In this document: positions 26,832 to 36,679 of the stretch, piece after piece
How positions within the stretch are numbered: the stretch's first letter is position 1
Layout of the letters: every line of letters starts with the position of its first letter
Assembly: GCA_016219965.1 (NCBI GenBank)
Contig: JACRJM010000015.1
Location: 405,857 to 469,856 of the forward strand
Direction of reading: 5' to 3'
Source of the DNA: Candidatus Schekmanbacteria bacterium
GTDB lineage: Bacteria > Schekmanbacteria > GWA2-38-11 > J061
Length of the DNA stretch: 64,000 bases
The notes under the pieces: model-generated
What the model saw: the letters and a program-made list of their open reading frames with translations, nothing else
Told to the model about the DNA's origin: nothing
Databases searched by the model: none
Program-made: the position numbers and the translations under genes

Positions 26832-28136
26832 TTGAGTAAAAAAATATTAGGAATTGATATTCCATCAGGGCTTTCAAAAAGAAATTTTTCTGCTCTTTTC
26901 ATTTCAACGGGTTTAGTAATGATGGTCTATATGATTCCAACCATAATCCTCCCGAGGTTGCTAAAGGAATCTATAGGCATTCCTGAAGCAGATTTTGGGA
27001 GAATAAATTCCATCACTCAGAATATCGACACTGTAACTTCCATTCTCTTTCTCTCACTTGTGGGCTCCCTATCAGATAAACATGGGAGAAAGATCCTAAT
27101 GCTCATAGGGCTTTTGGGCGTATCAGTCGCATTTACTCTCTATTCCTGTTCTCTTCCAGTAGGAGTTTTTTTTAAAGTTAATCCATTATGGTTTGTTTTC
27201 TTATTCCAGTTTGTCCTTTCCTTCTCTATGATTTTTGTTTTTTCTCAGCTTATGACGTTAGTTGCTGACTATACTGAAAGAAGAAGCAGAGGGAAAGCCA
27301 TGGCAATTAGCAGCACTATGATAGGAATAGGGATTACCATCTCGTTTGTATTCTTCTCCCAGCTTCAGAAACAGATAGGTGTAACCAATCTCCTTCTGGT
27401 AGGAGCTTTACTCACATCATTAACTTTTCTGATCGTTAAGTTTTTTATTGTGGACAGGATGCCTCATAAAGAAAGAGAGATATCAGCCAAAAGAAATTCA
27501 ACAATCAAAAACTGGAAAGAAGTATCTTCGGTGGTTGAAAAAAGTCCAGGACTTAAGGTCTGCTTTTTTACAAGCTTTGTAACCTCTTCAGCTAACATCA
27601 TATTGGGAGCTTTCCTGACCATCTGGGCTGTAAAGGTAGCGGGAAATTTTAATCTAACCCCTGCCGAAGCCACAGCTTTTGGAGGGATGGTAATTGGATT
27701 ATCAAGTCTGGTGGCTTTAGTTTCAACCTTCTTTTGGGGAATGCTCGTTGACAGGTTAGGCAGGATGCAGGTCATAGCGACAGGATTACTTTTAAATGGG
27801 ATAGGCTTTTTCCTTATAGGCATGACATCAAACCCGTTCTCTTCGGAAGTAAAACTGTACGGAGTGCTGACAGGGCTTGGTTCAGCAGGAGTTTCTGTCG
27901 GGTTTACATCTCTGCTCGCAGATCTTGCTCCCAAAAAGATTCTCGGATCTATATTTGGTATTTCAACTGCTATAGGTTCTTTAGGGACTCTGTTCTTTTT
28001 CCAATTAGGAGGATTCCTCTTTGATTATGTCGGCTTCTCAAGCCCATTTTCTATTGTAGGTATAGCTGACCTGATTGCATTTACCTATGCCATCTCTAAG
28101 TGGAAGCAGGTATCGAGGATTTCAGAAACCGGCTAA
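26832..28136 (+). CDS. Major facilitator superfamily transporter
   Basis: The 434-aa protein has about 12 hydrophobic segments and the MFS loop motif GSLSDKHGRKILM between helices 2 and 3, repeated in weaker form as WGMLVDRLGRMQV in the second half. The substrate cannot be told from sequence alone. The start is a TTG at 26832 with a purine-rich AAGAAG upstream. It follows tsaD by 52 nt and is probably the end of the valS run. Confidence 0.9.
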   Translation: MSKKILGIDIPSGLSKRNFSALFISTGLVMMVYMIPTIILPRLLKESIGIPEADFGRINSITQNIDTVTSILFLSLVGSLSDKHGRKILMLIGLLGVSVAFTLYSCSLPVGVFFKVNPLWFVFLFQFVLSFSMIFVFSQLMTLVADYTERRSRGKAMAISSTMIGIGITISFVFFSQLQKQIGVTNLLLVGALLTSLTFLIVKFFIVDRMPHKEREISAKRNSTIKNWKEVSSVVEKSPGLKVCFFTSFVTSSANIILGAFLTIWAVKVAGNFNLTPAEATAFGGMVIGLSSLVALVSTFFWGMLVDRLGRMQVIATGLLLNGIGFFLIGMTSNPFSSEVKLYGVLTGLGSAGVSVGFTSLLADLAPKKILGSIFGISTAIGSLGTLFFFQLGGFLFDYVGFSSPFSIVGIADLIAFTYAISKWKQVSRISETG

Positions 28137-28187
28137 AGATTGAATTACCAATCATAAATATGTGTTTTGAATCAATTGATAAAAATG

Positions 28188-28211
28188 AAAACTGTCGGGA
28201 AACTGAACATT
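28188..28211 (+). promoter_or_regulatory. Candidate sigma-54 activator site 1 (upstream repeat)
   Basis: AAAACTGTCGG-N4-CTGAACATT. The same sequence recurs at 28250, identical at 21 of 24 positions, with all differences in the central four bases. It contains a TGT-N11-ACA dyad. The centre is about 176 bp upstream of the predicted start of the sigma-54-type promoter at 28350, the usual distance for an enhancer-binding activator. Confidence 0.65.
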
Positions 28212-28249
28212 TATTTGCATTTAAAAACAGTAAGTTAGCAAATCTAAAA

Positions 28250-28273
28250 AAAACTGTCGGATATCTGAACATT
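28250..28273 (+). promoter_or_regulatory. Candidate sigma-54 activator site 2 (upstream repeat)
   Basis: This is the second copy of the element at 28188. Start-to-start spacing is 62 bp, close to six helical turns, so both sites face the same side of DNA. The centre is about 114 bp upstream of the predicted start. Confidence 0.65.
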
Positions 28274-28349
28274 CCTGTTTTTGTTGACCAAATAACTCCT
28301 GAATAAATAAAGATAGAGATTTCAAAATGTTATGGTTTCTAATACGTTT

Positions 28350-28364
28350 TGGAACAATTATTGC
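28350..28364 (+). promoter_or_regulatory. Sigma-54 (-24/-12) promoter of the PEP-CTERM gene
   Basis: TGGAACAATTATTGC keeps the invariant GG (28351-28352) and GC (28363-28364) exactly 10 bp apart and the TTGC -12 box. Compared with TGGCAyr it has A for C at one -24 position. The predicted start is near 28376, 37 nt before the ATG. Confidence 0.72.
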
Positions 28365-28412
28365 AAATAAAAAATGCACATAGAAGGATAAAGCTTTTTT
28401 TGGGGGGGTGGG

Positions 28413-29171
28413 ATGAAAAGAATATTTCTATTATTAGCGCTTGTCGCATTTTTGTTCACCGGAGTTTCTGCTAACGCAATAGTCATTGAACTTTATGCTG
28501 ATTCAGCTCCAAATGCATATGGTTCACCGGATTGGCTTCCTTGGAAGACTGATACTTTTGCTGCTGTTGCAGGTGGGACTTTCACAAATATGAGCAATGG
28601 CACTTATGCCGGCACCAATACATGGGCGCCGACAGATGGTATAGTTTACAGCACAGGTGATTTGGGTCAAAGGCTCCAATGGATTTACTGGCTTCCCGGT
28701 GAAACTGTTGCTGGGCTTGATGGAAGATTCCAGGTTAAAGATGTGGCTGACTGGGATGGGGTTGCATATGCAGGAGGTGCAGTTGTCGATGGTCCGGAAG
28801 TTGGATGGTCACAGCCTTTAAGCTGGATGAATTATGACCCGGATGGAATTGCAGGGAGTGGAGATGAAGGTGTAATAGGAACATTTGGAAATGCATGGTG
28901 GGCATGGGACAATGTTGCTTTACCATATAGCACGGATGCCAATCCATACAACGAAACTAATATTGCTGATATAACAGGTTTAGCTGGACAGATGTCTGTT
29001 TACCAGACTTACTGGACAGGAATGTTCAGGTACAGAGATGAACCAGGCGGTGCGTGGACTCAGACTGGTGAACTTGCGCTATATTTAACTCCGGTGCCGG
29101 AACCTTCAACATTGCTTCTCATTGGCGGTGGTCTTGCAGGGCTTTTCTACATAAGAAGGAAAAAAGCCTAA
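28413..29171 (+). CDS. PEP-CTERM sorting domain protein
   Basis: The 252-aa secreted protein has an N-terminal signal peptide (about residues 1-22, ending in SANA) and a C-terminal PEP-CTERM domain: VPEPSTLLLIGGGLAGLFYI followed by basic RRKKA. Exosortases recognise the PEP motif, remove the tail and release or anchor the protein, usually into an exopolysaccharide matrix. The mature part is rich in Trp, Gly and Asp, beta-strand-like, with no family I can name. It is a single-gene unit with a strong terminator after it and sigma-54-type control before it. GGGGGGGTGGG lies just before the ATG. Confidence 0.93.
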   Translation: MKRIFLLLALVAFLFTGVSANAIVIELYADSAPNAYGSPDWLPWKTDTFAAVAGGTFTNMSNGTYAGTNTWAPTDGIVYSTGDLGQRLQWIYWLPGETVAGLDGRFQVKDVADWDGVAYAGGAVVDGPEVGWSQPLSWMNYDPDGIAGSGDEGVIGTFGNAWWAWDNVALPYSTDANPYNETNIADITGLAGQMSVYQTYWTGMFRYRDEPGGAWTQTGELALYLTPVPEPSTLLLIGGGLAGLFYIRRKKA

Positions 29172-29191
29172 TAGACAAAAATCGTAACCTT

Positions 29192-29233
29192 AAAATCCCC
29201 TGTACTTTTATCAGTGCAGGGGATTTTCTTTTC
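29192..29233 (+). terminator. Strong intrinsic terminator after the PEP-CTERM gene
   Basis: Two 15-base arms (29192-29206 and 29213-29227), with one G-T pair, form AAAATCCCCTG.../...CAGGGGATTTT around a 6-base loop, followed by CTTTTC. The A-rich 5' arm makes it potentially bidirectional. Confidence 0.9.
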
Positions 29234-29248
29234 AAATCCTACCTTTTC

Positions 29249-29277
29249 TTGACACAAGCTGCTTTGTAAAGAATAAT
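29249..29277 (+). promoter_or_regulatory. Strong sigma-70 promoter of the amidase gene
   Basis: TTGACA (29249-29254) and AATAAT (29272-29277) are 17 bp apart. The expected RNA start (about 29284) is only about 4 nt from the ATG at 29288, and there is no Shine-Dalgarno sequence, so the transcript may be leaderless. Confidence 0.6.
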
Positions 29278-29287
29278 ACACAACATT

Positions 29288-30553
29288 ATGAATATCCGGT
29301 TTGAGAAAAAAAAGCTTATTACCTTATCTGTTGCAAGTATCCTTCCTCTTATAATATGGACGACGGGGTGTAGTTTCTTTGGAGAAAAGAAAGTTGATAT
29401 TTCCAAGCTTGCCAAAGTTACTATGATAAGAAACTTTTCAGGGAGCGGATATAGCAGGGTTGCAATTGATATGGACAAGGAAGCCCGGTATGAGATCCAC
29501 AGGATAAACAATCCCAAAAGGATATTTATTGATGTATTTGATTCATATCTCACTTCTGACCTTAATAAGAAAAGCGTCAATGTATCGGATGGAGTTATAA
29601 AAACTGTCCGGGCTTCGTATTATAAACCAACTACTGTCCGCATAGTTATGGATGTTGAAAACTTCGACAACTACACAAGCTTCGTGCTCAAAGAGCCATA
29701 CAGGGTGGTAATCGACCTGTTCGGACAAATCATGGCAAAGCCGGATGACAATGCGCCTCCGATAACTGCTGATAACCAGCCTGTAACTCCTCCCCCTTCC
29801 GAGCCTAAAACTTTGAGTCTCTCTAGACAGCTTGGTCTTGGTGTGCACACTGTCGCAATAGATGCAGGTCATGGAGGCAAGGACCCGGGTGCAATAGGAG
29901 TTAATGGTCTGCGTGAAAAGGATGTTGTCCTTGATATCGCCTTACGGCTGAAAAAGTATTTAACAGAGCAGTATGGAATGAAAGTTTTAATGACAAGGGC
30001 AGATGATGTCTTTATACCTCTTGAAGAAAGAACAGCAATGGCTAATGCGAACAATGCCGACCTCTTCATCTCAATCCATGCGAATGCAAGCAGGAATCTC
30101 AATGCTTCCGGTATAGAGACATACTATCTTAATCTTACATCTGATCCGGCAGCTATGGAAACAGCAGCAAGAGAGAACAGTGCATCCATGAAAAACATAA
30201 GTGACCTGCAGAAGATATTAAGCCAGCTTCTTGTGAGCACAAAAATTAAGGAGTCCACTTCTCTGGCATCCAGTATCCAGAAGGCTCTTCCTAAAAGTCT
30301 TGCAGTTAAATATAGCGATGTGAAGGACCTTGGTGTTAAAAAGGCTCCATTTTATGTCCTTATAGGAGCGAGAATGCCAAGCATACTTGTTGAAACATCT
30401 TTCATAACAAATCCGTCTGAAGGGATAAAACTTGCAAAGCCGGAGTACCGCGAAGCCCTTGCAAAGGGTATCCTTGAAGGGATAAGCAAATATATCGGAG
30501 ACTTCCCTCAGCAGAAAAAAGCAGAGACAGTTAAGGAATCAAGTTCGCGTTAA
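29288..30553 (+). CDS. N-acetylmuramoyl-L-alanine amidase (AMIN + Amidase_3)
   Basis: This 421-aa periplasmic amidase cuts the amide bond between muramic acid and the stem peptide, splitting daughter cells. The N-terminus is a probable lipoprotein signal (hydrophobic run ending WTTGC, Cys28). An AMIN localisation domain (about 38-135) is followed by a Pro-rich linker and the Amidase_3 catalytic domain (about 190-405). The zinc ligands are His in DAGHGGKDPGA, Glu in GLREKDVVLD and His in ISIHANAS, and the catalytic Glu is in VETSFITNP. A 3' extension rich in Lys, Glu and Ser ends the protein. Confidence 0.94.
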   Translation: MNIRFEKKKLITLSVASILPLIIWTTGCSFFGEKKVDISKLAKVTMIRNFSGSGYSRVAIDMDKEARYEIHRINNPKRIFIDVFDSYLTSDLNKKSVNVSDGVIKTVRASYYKPTTVRIVMDVENFDNYTSFVLKEPYRVVIDLFGQIMAKPDDNAPPITADNQPVTPPPSEPKTLSLSRQLGLGVHTVAIDAGHGGKDPGAIGVNGLREKDVVLDIALRLKKYLTEQYGMKVLMTRADDVFIPLEERTAMANANNADLFISIHANASRNLNASGIETYYLNLTSDPAAMETAARENSASMKNISDLQKILSQLLVSTKIKESTSLASSIQKALPKSLAVKYSDVKDLGVKKAPFYVLIGARMPSILVETSFITNPSEGIKLAKPEYREALAKGILEGISKYIGDFPQQKKAETVKESSSR

Positions 30554-30568
30554 AAGGAAAAGCACATA

Positions 30569-33247
30569 ATGGAAACTCAACAAATTCTATCCCATTACAA
30601 GTCTGTGCTTAAGGCAGGGGAGGAGAAAGTGCGCGGGATGCACCGTGATGGGGCTTCAAGCGAAATAATAAGCGGATTGTTGACATCCCTTTGGGACAAC
30701 ATGCTGGTAAATATATACAGGGATGTATGCAGGATTTACAACCTGGGGAATCTGGATGACCTTATTTCTATTGTAGCTGTCGGAGGATACGGTAGAGAAA
30801 CTTTGAGTCCTCACTCTGATATGGATATCATGTTGCTTTCATTCGACGGAGTGGACGGAGATGTGGCAGTCCTGAATGAGAAGATACTGCACCTGCTTTG
30901 GGACATCAAGGTTGATCTGGGATACAGCGTGCGTACCATAAAGGACTGTGAAGAGCTGTCAAAAACTGATTTTACATGTTTAACATCTATTCTTGAGTCA
31001 CGCTATCTTCTTGGCAACCGCAGAAGTTTCGAAAATTTTCTTTCTGATTTCCGCAAGAGAGTGATCCACAAACGGATTGATGCGTTTTTAAGGGAAAAAA
31101 TTCTCGAGCGTAATGAAAGATATGATGAAGTCGGCAGGATAATCCAGGTGCTGGAACCGAATGTAAAAGACGGCGCAGGAGGACTGCGGGATGTCCATAC
31201 AATATACTGGATTGCAAAAGCTACTGACCAGATTGAAAGAATCACTGAAATAAACAGGATTTCATTCCTTTCAGATGATGAAAGAGGGAGACTCCTCAAT
31301 GCCTTCAGTTTTATCTGGAAAGTCAGGAACGACCTTCATTATGTGTCGGGAAGGAAAAACGATGTCCTGAGTCTCCAGTTCCAAGCTCAGGTTGCCCATA
31401 ATCTCGGTTACAGCGATTCAGGAAATAAACCCGCAGTAGAGCATTTTTTAAAGGATTACTATTCCTGTGCGAAGTCAATTGCCCAGGTCTGCACACTTTT
31501 CATAAGGAGGATGGTCAGCAGCAGGATGCCTCACGAAAATATGGAGATCGTTTTAAGACAACGACGGATGGAAAACGGTCTCATAGTGATTGGGAACACG
31601 CTATATCTGCCGCGTGCGGGTAAAATGCCTGATATCTCATCCCTCCCTGAACTTTTCAGGATTTTCAAATTTGTCCATGATCACGACATAATAATAAGCG
31701 AAAAACTTATGTTCTATATTGCAGAGCGCATAAGAAGTATGAAAATAAAAAAGAAGGATATAAGGGAATCTGTCCAGCTTTTCATGGAAATACTGGGATC
31801 AAAAAAGAACATTTCCGGTCTTATAAGACTTATGAACGAGATAGGGTTGATAGGTGCGGTTATCCCTGAATTTAAAGATTTGGAGAGTCTGGTACAGTTT
31901 GACATCTATCATCATTACACGGTAGATGAGCACGTATTGCTAGCCCTCGAAAAATTGGACGAGCTAATATCCAAAAGCACAAGGCATGATGATCTCCTGA
32001 TAGGAATTGCAGCAGAACTGGAAAGACGTGACATCATGCGTCTTTCAATTTTACTTCATGACATAGGGAAATCAGGGGGAAAAGGACATGTGGAGCGGGG
32101 GACCGCAATGTCAAAGAAAATATTGAAACGGATGGGAATCCCCCGTGAAGAAGCTGACAAGGTCATCATGCTTGTATCTAATCATCTAAGCATGATGCAT
32201 ACGGCTGAGAAAAGAGACTTTTCTGAAAATCGGGTGCTTTACAATTTTGTAATCAGTGCCGGGACGATTGAAGGACTCAGGATGCTTTTTCTGCTTACCT
32301 ATTGTGATGTGAATGCAGTTTCCCCCCACGCATGGAGCGATTGGAGAAGTGAGCTTGTGAGAAAACTTTATTTCAAGGCATACAATTATTTGTCTATGAG
32401 GCTTCATGAAAAGATTGATGAAAAAGGTGAAATCGTGCGTAAGATTGAAACAGTCATCAGAAAGGTAATCGAAAAATCAGACAATATCCTGACCGTTGAA
32501 GATGTCAGCAATTTTTTCGACAAACTCCCGCAGCAATATATTATCTCAACTCTCGCAAGCAGGATATTTACTCATCATCGTCTGCTTAAAACAATCCGTC
32601 AGGAGAAAAAATTTGTAACATGGGATGTAATACAGAACAAGAGGGCAGGGGTGACAGATTTCCTTGTCTGTTTTGAGGGAAAGATGGGGTCTTTTTCGAA
32701 AATATGCGGGGTGCTCACAGCAAAGGGGATATTTATATTAGGTGCTCAGATATACACGACTAATGACGGGTTTGCAGTTGATACACTTCAGTGCAGGCTC
32801 TATGACGGAAACCTTGTTTCTGATCCTGAGATATGGCTTGATGTGGAAAAGGAACTTGAAGGGGTACTTTCATCAAGAGTGAGCATGGAAACGGTAATGA
32901 GCAGAAAAAAAAGATTCATGTTTGAGGGGAAATTTGATATAGTAAAAATCAATACAGAGATAAGTATAAACAATACAGATTCAGAGTCCTATACTATTAT
33001 TGAAATCCAGGCTAATGACAAGCTTGGCCTCCTGTATGAAGTAACAAACGCTATCGCTGCCATGAGCCTTGATATAAGCAGGGCAACGACGGTAACGGAA
33101 GGGAACAGGGCTGTGCTTGTTTTTTATGTGACCGATGACAGGGGAGAGAAGATAACTGCCAGGAGCAAAGTTGGAGAAATAACAAGTAATCTTAAAGCAT
33201 TATTAGGAAGCAGAGAGGAGGAGAATAAAAATGTCAGGCCACTCTAA
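30569..33247 (+). CDS. glnD: [Protein-PII] uridylyltransferase / uridylyl-removing enzyme
   Basis: GlnD senses glutamine and adds or removes UMP on PII proteins, setting nitrogen status and, in many bacteria, NtrC output. The 892-aa protein has the nucleotidyltransferase motif [18 protein letters not shown] (about 70-87), a helical middle, the HD phosphohydrolase site [15 protein letters not shown] (about 493-507) and two C-terminal ACT domains. It starts 15 nt after the amidase and overlaps yebC by 17 nt. No PII (glnB) gene is in this window. Confidence 0.96.
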   Translation: METQQILSHYKSVLKAGEEKVRGMHRDGASSEIISGLLTSLWDNMLVNIYRDVCRIYNLGNLDDLISIVAVGGYGRETLSPHSDMDIMLLSFDGVDGDVAVLNEKILHLLWDIKVDLGYSVRTIKDCEELSKTDFTCLTSILESRYLLGNRRSFENFLSDFRKRVIHKRIDAFLREKILERNERYDEVGRIIQVLEPNVKDGAGGLRDVHTIYWIAKATDQIERITEINRISFLSDDERGRLLNAFSFIWKVRNDLHYVSGRKNDVLSLQFQAQVAHNLGYSDSGNKPAVEHFLKDYYSCAKSIAQVCTLFIRRMVSSRMPHENMEIVLRQRRMENGLIVIGNTLYLPRAGKMPDISSLPELFRIFKFVHDHDIIISEKLMFYIAERIRSMKIKKKDIRESVQLFMEILGSKKNISGLIRLMNEIGLIGAVIPEFKDLESLVQFDIYHHYTVDEHVLLALEKLDELISKSTRHDDLLIGIAAELERRDIMRLSILLHDIGKSGGKGHVERGTAMSKKILKRMGIPREEADKVIMLVSNHLSMMHTAEKRDFSENRVLYNFVISAGTIEGLRMLFLLTYCDVNAVSPHAWSDWRSELVRKLYFKAYNYLSMRLHEKIDEKGEIVRKIETVIRKVIEKSDNILTVEDVSNFFDKLPQQYIISTLASRIFTHHRLLKTIRQEKKFVTWDVIQNKRAGVTDFLVCFEGKMGSFSKICGVLTAKGIFILGAQIYTTNDGFAVDTLQCRLYDGNLVSDPEIWLDVEKELEGVLSSRVSMETVMSRKKRFMFEGKFDIVKINTEISINNTDSESYTIIEIQANDKLGLLYEVTNAIAAMSLDISRATTVTEGNRAVLVFYVTDDRGEKITARSKVGEITSNLKALLGSREEENKNVRPL

Positions 33248-33977
33248 ATGGTCTACCATTAAGCACAAGAAGGGTAAGGAAGACGCCAAGAGAGGAAAGC
33301 TTTTTACGAAGATTCAGAAGGAAATATCGGTTGCTGCAAGGCTTGGCGGCGGCGATGTTGAAGCTAATCCACGGCTTCGTTCTGCAGTTTTAGCGGCAAG
33401 AGGTGCCAATATGCCGGGTGAGAATATCCAGCGTGCGATTCAAAGAGGAACAGGAGAACTTCCGGGAGTTCATTATGAGCAGGCGGAATATGAAGGTTAC
33501 GGACCGGGAGGTATTGCAGTTCTTGTTGAATGTCTTTCTGACAACAAAAACCGCACAGTTGCTGAGATAAGAAGCATATTTTCGAAGCACGGCGGGAATA
33601 TGGGGGAAGCAGGGTGCGTTAACTGGATGTTTGAGAAAAAGGGCTTGATACATATTGATAAGAAGGTCGTACCTGAAGATGTGCTCATGGAAAAAGCAAT
33701 AGAAGCCGGTGCTGATGACATGACTGTCGAAGAGGACGTATATGAGATAGTCACTCCTGTAGAGAATTTTGAGGAAGTTAAAGCCACCATTGAGAAAGCA
33801 AAAATACCGATTCAGAATGCCGAGGTTAACATGGTTCCAAAGACCACTGTGCGCGTTGAAGCGGATAAAGCTGAAAAAGTGCTTAGACTAATGGATTCGC
33901 TTGAAGACCATGAAGATGTGCAGAAGGTCTATTCAAATTTCGATATTCCGGATGAGATATTGCAGAACATGCAATAA
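33231..33977 (+). CDS. yebC: YebC/PmpR family protein
   Basis: The 248-aa protein starts [20 protein letters not shown], the family hallmark, and has [23 protein letters not shown] and [19 protein letters not shown]. Members act as transcriptional regulators or translation factors that relieve ribosome stalling at proline runs; the exact role of this copy is not shown by sequence. An AGGAGGAG sequence inside the end of glnD precedes the ATG. It is followed by ruvCAB, a common order. Confidence 0.97.
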   Translation: MSGHSKWSTIKHKKGKEDAKRGKLFTKIQKEISVAARLGGGDVEANPRLRSAVLAARGANMPGENIQRAIQRGTGELPGVHYEQAEYEGYGPGGIAVLVECLSDNKNRTVAEIRSIFSKHGGNMGEAGCVNWMFEKKGLIHIDKKVVPEDVLMEKAIEAGADDMTVEEDVYEIVTPVENFEEVKATIEKAKIPIQNAEVNMVPKTTVRVEADKAEKVLRLMDSLEDHEDVQKVYSNFDIPDEILQNMQ

Positions 33978-33988
33978 CATGGGAGATC

Positions 33989-34483
33989 ATGAGAGTACTC
34001 GGCATAGATCCCGGAACAATAGTAACAGGCCTCGGCGTCATAGAAGAGGTTGACTCGACTCTCCGTTGTGTCTATGCAGGGAAAATAAGGACATCTCCGG
34101 ATGCTAAGCTTTCTCTGCGTCTGAACAGGATTTATGACGGGATACAGGAAGTTCTTACTGCCTATCGCCCTGATGAAGTTGCGATAGAGGATCTTTTCTT
34201 TGCGAAGGATGCAAAAGCAGCTTTAAAGCTTGGACATGCTCGCGGTGTTGCCCTGCTTGCAACAGAAAGGAATTCTATCCCTATTGCTGAATATACCCCG
34301 ACACAGGTGAAAAAGGCTGTTCTGGGTTATGGGCTAGGTACCAAGGACCAAGTGCAGCACATGGTTAAACTTTTGCTCGGGATGCATAACGAGAAGTTCA
34401 CTGTAGATATAAGTGATGCACTTGCCGTCGCAATATGCCATATTCACAGCCGAAGTCTGCTTTCGAAATTATGCGAGGTCTGA
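33989..34483 (+). CDS. ruvC: Crossover junction endodeoxyribonuclease RuvC
   Basis: RuvC cuts Holliday junctions. The 164-aa protein has the acidic active-site residues: Asp7 in LGIDPGTIVTGLGVI, Glu in VAIEDLFFAKDAKAALKLG and the Asp pair in VDISDALAVAICH. It starts 11 nt after yebC and lies upstream of ruvA. Confidence 0.96.
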   Translation: MRVLGIDPGTIVTGLGVIEEVDSTLRCVYAGKIRTSPDAKLSLRLNRIYDGIQEVLTAYRPDEVAIEDLFFAKDAKAALKLGHARGVALLATERNSIPIAEYTPTQVKKAVLGYGLGTKDQVQHMVKLLLGMHNEKFTVDISDALAVAICHIHSRSLLSKLCEV

Positions 34484-34489
34484 ATATAA

Positions 34490-35107
34490 GTGATAGGCAG
34501 GATAAAAGGGATACTCGAAAGAAGGAAACCGCAGGAAATACTCGTTGATGTCCATGGCATTGGGTATAGCATTCACATCCCGCTTTCCACTTTTTACAAG
34601 CTTCCGGTCGAAGGCACTGAGGTAGGGCTTGAGATATATACCCATGTCAGAGAGGATACGCTTGACCTCTTCGGTTTTTTATCGCTGTCTGAAAAACATC
34701 TGTTCCAATCTCTTATAAGCGTTTCAAAGATAGGGCCTAAACTTGCAATAAATATAATGTCCGGCGCAGAACCCGGCAGGATTGCAAATGCGATAAAGCA
34801 TGAAGACGTGATTTTTCTTACCAGTATTCCGGGTATCGGTAAAAAAACCGCAGAAAGGCTTGTCTATGAGCTTCGAGGCAAGGAGATTACAGAAGCACTG
34901 GAAAAGGGGGATGAAGGAGCACCAATTTCCGGTACCGGAAAAGGAGGAGTGATTGCTGATGTGATATCCGCACTGGTTAACCTTGGCTACCCGGGTGCAG
35001 TTGCAGAAGGCGCTGTCTTAAAAGCAAAGAAACATGTGAGAGAAGAAAACTCCGTTGAGGAGATTCTAAAGGAATCACTGAAGTATCTTATAAAACACAG
35101 AGACTGA
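34490..35107 (+). CDS. ruvA: Holliday junction DNA helicase subunit RuvA
   Basis: RuvA binds the four-way junction and guides RuvB. The 205-aa protein shows the N-terminal OB fold (IGRIKGILERRKPQEILVDVHGIGY), helix-hairpin-helix motifs in LISVSKIGPKLAINIMSG and LTSIPGIGKKTAERLVYEL, and the C-terminal RuvB-binding domain (about 158-203). The start is a GTG at 34490. Confidence 0.96.
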   Translation: MIGRIKGILERRKPQEILVDVHGIGYSIHIPLSTFYKLPVEGTEVGLEIYTHVREDTLDLFGFLSLSEKHLFQSLISVSKIGPKLAINIMSGAEPGRIANAIKHEDVIFLTSIPGIGKKTAERLVYELRGKEITEALEKGDEGAPISGTGKGGVIADVISALVNLGYPGAVAEGAVLKAKKHVREENSVEEILKESLKYLIKHRD

Positions 35108-35120
35108 CTGATTTTAAATT

Positions 35121-36140
35121 ATGGAAAATATAGTTAAAGACAAAGAACTCCAGCCTGAGGAAAAAGAACTCGAACTTACCCTGAGGCCTTCTGCCTTTGA
35201 TGAATACATTGGGCAGGACAGTGTAAAAGAAAACCTGAAAATATTCATTGAAGCTGCAAAAATGCGCGGAGAGGCGCTTGACCACTGTATCTTCTGGGGA
35301 CCGCCTGGGCTTGGCAAAACAACACTTGCATACATAATAGGCCGCGAAATGGGAGTAAATATAAGAGCTACTTCAGGGCCGGTCATTGAAAGGCAGGGGG
35401 ATCTTGTTGCAATACTTACAAATCTTAAAGAGAAAGATGTGCTTTTCATTGATGAGATACACAGACTCAACAGGACAGTTGAGGAGGTTCTTTATCCGGC
35501 AATGGAAGATTTTGAAGTCGATATAGTCATAGGCCAGGGTCCGGCAGCAAGGTCAATGAAACTCAAGCTTCCGCGGTTTACACTTATAGGAGCCACTACT
35601 AGAGCAGGGCTTTTAACTGCTCCGTTAAGAGGTAGATTCGGCATAAAACACAGGCTTGACTATTACAGCGATAAAGAGCTTTCAGAAATAATAAAAAGGT
35701 CGGCAAGGATAATGAACATCTCTGTTACAGATGAAGGGGCTGTATTGATTGCATCACGCTCAAGAGGTACGCCGCGGACAGGCAACAGGCTGCTGCGCAG
35801 GATAAGAGATTATGCACAAATCATGGGTGAGGGATTTATTAATGGCGAAATCGCTGAAAAATCCCTTAAGATGCTTGAGATTGATGAGCATGGACTTGAC
35901 AGCCTTGACAGGAAGCTCCTTGTTACAATAATTGAAAAATTCAACGGCGGCCCCGTAGGTGTGGGAACGATATCAGCCGTGATAAGCGAAGAGAAAGACA
36001 CGATTGAAGATGTTTACGAGCCTTTTTTGATACAGAAGGGTTTTCTTGAAAGAACACCAAGAGGACGTGTTGCCACAAGACTTGCCTATAAGCACCTTGG
36101 TTTTCCTACTCCTACACAGAATGAGAATCCATTGTTCTGA
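35121..36140 (+). CDS. ruvB: Holliday junction branch-migration ATPase RuvB
   Basis: RuvB is the AAA+ motor of the RuvAB complex. The 339-aa protein has the family start [19 protein letters not shown], Walker [15 protein letters not shown], Walker [12 protein letters not shown], sensor-1 [18 protein letters not shown] and a C-terminal winged helix ([21 protein letters not shown]). It begins 13 nt after ruvA and completes the yebC-ruvC-ruvA-ruvB block. Confidence 0.97.
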   Translation: MENIVKDKELQPEEKELELTLRPSAFDEYIGQDSVKENLKIFIEAAKMRGEALDHCIFWGPPGLGKTTLAYIIGREMGVNIRATSGPVIERQGDLVAILTNLKEKDVLFIDEIHRLNRTVEEVLYPAMEDFEVDIVIGQGPAARSMKLKLPRFTLIGATTRAGLLTAPLRGRFGIKHRLDYYSDKELSEIIKRSARIMNISVTDEGAVLIASRSRGTPRTGNRLLRRIRDYAQIMGEGFINGEIAEKSLKMLEIDEHGLDSLDRKLLVTIIEKFNGGPVGVGTISAVISEEKDTIEDVYEPFLIQKGFLERTPRGRVATRLAYKHLGFPTPTQNENPLF

Positions 36141-36167
36141 AAAGCTTAATAGAGTGTTCCCGCGATG

Positions 36168-36503
36168 CTATTTCTCTGCGTCTTTATCAAGGTCTTCTTC
36201 GACTACAACTTCTGACATTGTTTTGCCTTTATAAGCATCGTAAGCATCAATCATCTTTACTATCGGTGCAAAGGGGAAGATAAGGCAGAACTTCTCGCTC
36301 GTCCTTATTTTTCTTCCTTCATTGAACTCATAGGCGGCTCTCGGGCCGTAGATAAAAGAATAAAGGCAGGGTGTAAACCCTCCCGGTTTTTGAACATCTG
36401 GCCCCTGTTCATCACTATCCGGCATATTGTCGTCTGCAGCAAAGGCAGGAAGTGTCGGGACAAGAAGCAGAAACATCAGAATGACCAACATTACTTTTTT
36501 CAT
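36168..36503 (-). CDS. Small secreted protein of unknown function
   Basis: The 111-aa product has a clear signal peptide (MKKVMLVILMFLLLVPTLPAFA, cleavage before ADDN), an acidic stretch, then a compact conserved-looking core: GFTPCLYSFIYGPRAAYEFN, with KIRTSEKFCLIFPFAPIVKM after it, and two cysteines that could pair. I do not recognise a named family. The ATG at 36503 begins a normal signal peptide; the frame also opens at 36524. It converges with ruvB and is not obviously part of an operon. Confidence 0.75.
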   Translation of the reverse strand: MKKVMLVILMFLLLVPTLPAFAADDNMPDSDEQGPDVQKPGGFTPCLYSFIYGPRAAYEFNEGRKIRTSEKFCLIFPFAPIVKMIDAYDAYKGKTMSEVVVEEDLDKDAEK

Positions 36504-36679
36504 ATTAAAAGATTTCTCCTTCATTTTTTTTGCGGATTATAATCAAATTACAGGAACTATGTCAAAGAAGTATGTCTGTCTCCATAATCATTGCTTTCAC
36601 CCTTGCCGCAATCTGATTTATTTACTATTTAATTTAGTAACTGAAGTAAGGAGAGAATTGTGAATAAAAAAATTAAAAA

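Noticed and set aside
28100-28306. 68-codon open frame after the MFS gene
   Set aside because: It overlaps the end of the MFS gene and crosses the paired activator repeats; no ribosome site and no protein-like pattern.
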